From: Cricetulus griseus
Lineage: Eukaryota > Chordata > Mammalia > Rodentia > Cricetidae
Direction of reading: 5' to 3'
Length of the DNA stretch: 64,000 bases
Assembly: GCF_003668045.3 (NCBI RefSeq)
Contig: NC_048598.1
Span: forward strand, 140,966,056-141,030,055
How positions within the stretch are numbered: position 1 is the stretch's first letter; every line of letters begins with the position of its first letter. The notes beneath the pieces are model-generated. The model was not told where the DNA came from and ran no database searches. It saw only the letters and a list, made by a program, of their open reading frames with translations. Both the position numbers and the translations under genes were made by a program. Below are positions 59,975 to 64,000 of the stretch, piece by piece.

Positions 59975-60575
59975 AATTCTGTTTCAGAAAAAAAGCAACT
60001 TCTTGCAGTAGTTGGCAATTAACAAAAAAACACACATCAGGCCAACATGAGAAGACATGAATGCTTAGTTCTAAATGGGAATGTCTACATTACATCCCTT
60101 AAGGCTCAAGTATTTATGTAGAAGTGGGGAGGGTGTTAGAAAGATGTTAAGAACCAGCTTTGATAGTGAATGACTTCAGGGAAACAGTGCTTTCCAGACA
60201 CAAAATGGCAGGTAGAATTTCACAAAGACTGTGACATGTACAAAACCTACATAAATTCAAGCCAGGCAAAACCCAAGCATGGAAGAAATGAGGTGGTCAT
60301 GAAACTCTACCCCTAATTGAGGAGCTATTGGCATAGGAGAGGCAATGTCAGTTTTGTTCAAGGAAGTGACACATAGTATATATATACCACACTCCATGAA
60401 AGACCCCACATCACAGACAGACAGTCACAGCAGAGGCGGGGGTAGGTGGACAAACACAAAGCTGCATGGGTAGAGAGATGGGGAGAGAATTGGGCTGAGT
60501 TGGGGAAGGCATACAAACACTTGATCAAAATGCATTGTGTGAGATTCCCAAATAAATTAAACAATTTTTAAGTTA
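59975..60575 (+). mobile_element. L1 3' UTR (older Lx-type), sense
   Basis: Order: 'tagttctaaatgggaatgtc', 'ccttaaggctcaagtattta', 'gggaaacagtgctttccaga', 'caagccaggcaaaacccaag', 'ctacccctaattgaggagct', 'gaaagaccccacatcacaga', 'tgatcaaaatgcattgtgtg' and the end 'cccaaataaattaaaca'. It is diverged from the cricetid-type ends and belongs to a different subfamily. Confidence 0.75.
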
Positions 60576-63500
60576 TGGAAATTTTACATCTAAAGAAGCA
60601 TTTAGCAACACTTCTTTATAAAAGTGACTTCCTCTCTTCTTTAGAAAACAAAATAACTTTCCTATTTCACAAGATTAGCACTGGACATGGTACTTCCTAC
60701 TGGTTTCTACAGCAGTTCTCTGTAACAGTCGCCATTTCAGTTTAGGACCTCTGAGACCTCTCTTCTTTAGGTCTCTACCTAAAATCCACACTGAAAGCCA
60801 GCAACCTCAGATGACACCCATGACTTATTCCCCTTCTTCAGCCCCATGTTGCTTGACTCTTTTATAAACATAAGCAGCTAGTATGTCGGGGAGTTCTTCC
60901 TTTAGTTTACTTTCCTGCTTAGCCTCAGGGCTTACTCTTTCAATCTTTCTTGAAAAAAATGTCCCCATCGTTTAAGACGAAGTGTCCAAGATCAAGCTTG
61001 AGAAACTATCAATCCTCCCTCTCCAGTAATCCTCCATAGGTTACTTTGCATGTTTCCTTTATTGTCTTGTTATTACCTCCTTGCTGTTTATTGTCTGTCC
61101 CCTTTTCATAGAATCAGAACAAGAGAATAGGGCAGCAGCAGACTTGATTCATGCGAGACAGACAAATATTTGCTCAACAAATAAATCAGGAGAGGTTTCT
61201 CACAAACACATTCTTCTCTGATGGGTTCAGAAGGACTAGCCAAATTTGAACAAGAGTAAGTTATATAAGAGCTACATTTTTCAGGACAAAAAAAGCCCAA
61301 GGAAGTACATAGAGTTGAGGAAAACTATGAAGAGGCTACAAGAAAAATAAAGTCATGTCATTGCTCTTGACTGTTCCCTGGACAAACTGTCCTCTTACAT
61401 TTCGAGGGGTCTGAAGGAGAGTGGATGGTGTTGTTTTAAGTAGAATTCATTCAGAAGGGTTTTTTTTTTTTTGTAACTATTCCCTAATGTATATATAATA
61501 CCTTTCTAGTTCTGCATTCAAAAATTCTTCAAATAGTAATTTCAAGTAAATATTGTACTTAATTTCAATGGATTGGGGAAGAAATCTGAAAATAATATTG
61601 CCAGTTTATGCCATTAATACCTAGTATTAATATTCTAAGCATAGTAATTGATTGGTCTATTTTAATAACAACATTTTAAACTAGTCTAAGAGCCAAAACA
61701 AAACAAGTTTAAATTATAATAAGCTTTTTGCATCAGGCTTTCAAAAGCATTGGTATCAAATATTCATGAAAAAAAAAACCACCACACTGGGTCAGTATAA
61801 TCACTCATGTGGTGCTGGTAGTAGAATACTCTGATACAGAAAGGTTACTGCACAATTAACAGTGCTTTCCAAAACATTACTCAACAAAAGGACCTGGGAA
61901 TGAATGTGCAACTTGAGAAACTTGCCTTCTCCTCCTCAGTACCCACCCATGCACATGTTTTGAGTGTGATAATAAAATATATGGCAGTAACCTCAACTAA
62001 AAATGTCAGAAAAGCCATGTTTAAAAGAGATGCTTAGAAATCTTCTTGAATAACATTTAGGACAGGAAACAAAAGTAGAGCTTTAAGAAAAAGGAAAAGT
62101 AAAAGCTAAGACACTGATAAATGTACTAGGTCAGAATGTTTAGACATCCTCAAAAAAATCAATGCTTGAACAATGTTAACTACACTGACTATTCAATTAG
62201 TAAATCCTATTCAGAGAATAAAATCGTGTATTTATCTAATCTAAATCAGATGTAAAGATGTTTGAATATGTGAGAGAGTGAGTAGAGGTAAAACGATGAA
62301 ATTATTTTATAAATGAGCTATATGCAACCCTTCCATATAAAGCAGCATAGAAGCATAGGCACCAATAAATGAGCATGAAGCTGATTGTTGAGTAAATCCC
62401 CCGGCTCCATTTTGAATAGTTTGTCTAATATAAGACACAACCATGAAGCAATATATTTTGACTAATGCAGAGTATCATTCAAATATATTTTAATCTTAGC
62501 ACTTGAGCCCCTGCAGTCTATATTATCTCAACAGAAGGAAGCACAGAAAAATCCCACACCTAAAGAAAGACTGCAGAAAGCTGCTTCTGCAAATTAATAG
62601 ATACACAACATCTTTGACATCCTTAACCCCCCCTCTCTCTCAGTGGTTTGTGTGTGGGGTTGGGTGTGTTTTAAACCTAGATGAAGAGCACAGCTTCACA
62701 ACTCAATTGCAATAGTTCACACATTTAATGGGAATTCACAAGTCAGAACAGCAGCCTCATACAAGCTCTAATCCAACAGGTACTATCTTAAAACCACAGG
62801 GAACATAGGACAATGAAGACCCAGAAGAAATCCACACTGGGAAGAACATCTGTCTCTCCCATCATATCATATTTCTAAGATGCGCCCCATCAAATTTTAA
62901 GAACCTTTCACCATACTATTCTGCCCTCTCAACAAATGCAACAAGGTGTTATAACTTCAGATCCCAACACTAAGTCTGATGAGTGTAAATGTTACCAATA
63001 AACATGTGTTAAATGAATGTATCGGTGTGTTAAAAATACAAAATGTGATGATCTAAGAAGAGGTACAGGCCGGAGAGATGATGTTTCCTCTTTGTCTGCT
63101 CTGATAAATGGTCTCATGAGGAGCAGATGTGATTGTGTAAGGAAAAAAGAAACTTGACATTTCAGTCAATACAGGAACTACATGCTGATAATGCAGAAAG
63201 CCCTAACCCTTACAGAACAGTTTCTGACAATAATTTAAGCCAAACGTTACATTAGCAGCTAAGGAAAGGGAAACCAGAAAAACTAACTGAGCAATTTACA
63301 CATTTACTTTTCAGTAAAAACACAAGATGACAACACTGAGAAAATCGTGTTTGCAATAAAATGAATTTCTACTATATAATATTCTTGTTGATTAGTTATA
63401 TAAATGGAAACCAAGTACATTTCATTGTTTCTCCCATAAGAGAAAATAATTGTATAAAATTTCCAGTGAAGGGCTCTTAGCCTTATATTCTCTAGTCAAG

Positions 63501-64000
63501 TTTCTGAAATAGAAGATTGGCTAAGAAGCAAATCTGCCACTACAAACAAGTTCAGTATTGAACTAGTCACTTAAAAATTTAACTTGAATTCCATATCTCC
63601 ACTTAAATATCAATATAGGCAATGAAATATAAATTGACACACAATTCCTTTCATTTCCACCCATTTGTCACTGAAAATCCAATGTATATTTATAGTGAAG
63701 TTAAATTTCATTTCTAAAATTAGGATTTAATGAAGATGATGTTGTATACCTGTTGGAATCAAATGCACAGATGGTGGTAAATAAGGAACTGATGGAAAAA
63801 TAGCACTCGATAAATGAAAAAAATAATGAATAATTCTTCAGAGAAACAGATTTGGTCATCTAAAAATTGAAAAATATTCTTAGGAAATCACAGTTAACTC
63901 CAATAGGTCACTTGGACTAGACAGGACAAAAACTATTCTTAGCTGCTCTTTTTGCAGTGACTTTAGGGTAATGCATAAACAAGTGAAGTTATGGGCACAG
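60576..64000. other. About 3.4 kb of unique-looking noncoding DNA
   Basis: No SINE, LINE, LTR, exon or RNA gene recognised. A poly(T) tract lies at ~61460-61472 and a C/T-rich patch near 62630. Confidence 0.4.

Noticed and set aside
63066..63130. SINE head ('ggccggagagatg') suggesting a B2 element
   Set aside because: Only the first dozen bases resemble a tRNA-derived SINE; no B box or tail follows.

Overview
This window looks like mammalian nuclear DNA from a muroid rodent, most likely a cricetid (vole, hamster or deer-mouse group). The evidence is its repeats: B1, B2 and B3/B4-type SINEs, L1 of the rodent Lx lineage, older L1M-type LINEs, MIR and MER5 relics, ERVL/MaLR-type and class II solo LTRs, and many long (CA)n, (GA)n and (TG)n microsatellites. 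The L1 3' ends at 11.5, 20.6 and 59.0 kb are of a type I associate with cricetids rather than Mus or Rattus. That assignment is inference. The sequence is visibly A+T-rich, and I found no intact protein-coding gene, recognisable coding exon, tRNA, rRNA or snRNA gene. It is therefore a gene desert or the inside of a very large intron; the sequence alone cannot say which.

Layout. 0-9.8 kb: old SINEs, L1M and L1 pieces facing both ways, a CTG/AAT compound microsatellite and two ERVL/MaLR-like LTRs. 9.8-12.5 kb: antisense L1M broken by a younger L1 end, then an antisense LTR with 5-bp target duplications that was itself split by an L1 3' end. 12.5-15.6 kb: unique DNA. 15.58-16.86 kb: the only recognisable gene-derived sequence, a dead processed copy of the calpain small subunit gene (Capns1-like) that still carries its 3' UTR. 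17.2-22.8 kb: a CA/TG inverted microsatellite, an antisense L1 interrupted by an ERVL-type LTR, and a sense L1 with ORF2 C-terminus and 3' UTR between LTR pieces. 23-28 kb: mostly unique, with MIR, B2 and B1. 28-30.9 kb: an L1 mosaic that includes a ~414-bp segment bounded by ~31-bp inverted repeats. 31-41 kb: mostly unique DNA with MIRs, SINEs, microsatellites and one well-bounded solo LTR. 41.8-47.2 kb: a long, decayed sense L1 with ORF1 and ORF2 relics and a solo LTR nested in ORF2. 47.2-52.2 kb: a 5-kb block with no recognised interspersed repeat. 52.2-60.6 kb: L1 ends in both orientations, a solo class II LTR with perfect 6-bp target duplications, a MaLR-like LTR and a B1 pair. 60.6-64 kb: unique DNA.

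Nothing here forms an operon, defence island or pathway. The content is a stratigraphy of retrotransposition: MIR, MER5 and L1M lie at the bottom; Lx L1s and ERVL/MaLR LTRs came next; B1, cricetid L1 ends and class II LTRs landed on top. Target-site duplications and split elements give the order of events at several points. I saw no evidence for a novel functional system. The most informative loci are the Capns1 pseudogene, the nested insertions, the inverted-repeat-bounded segment at 28.3-28.7 kb and the repeat-free block at 47.2-52.2 kb. Repeat family names come from remembered consensus patterns, not a database search, so subfamily labels are tentative.
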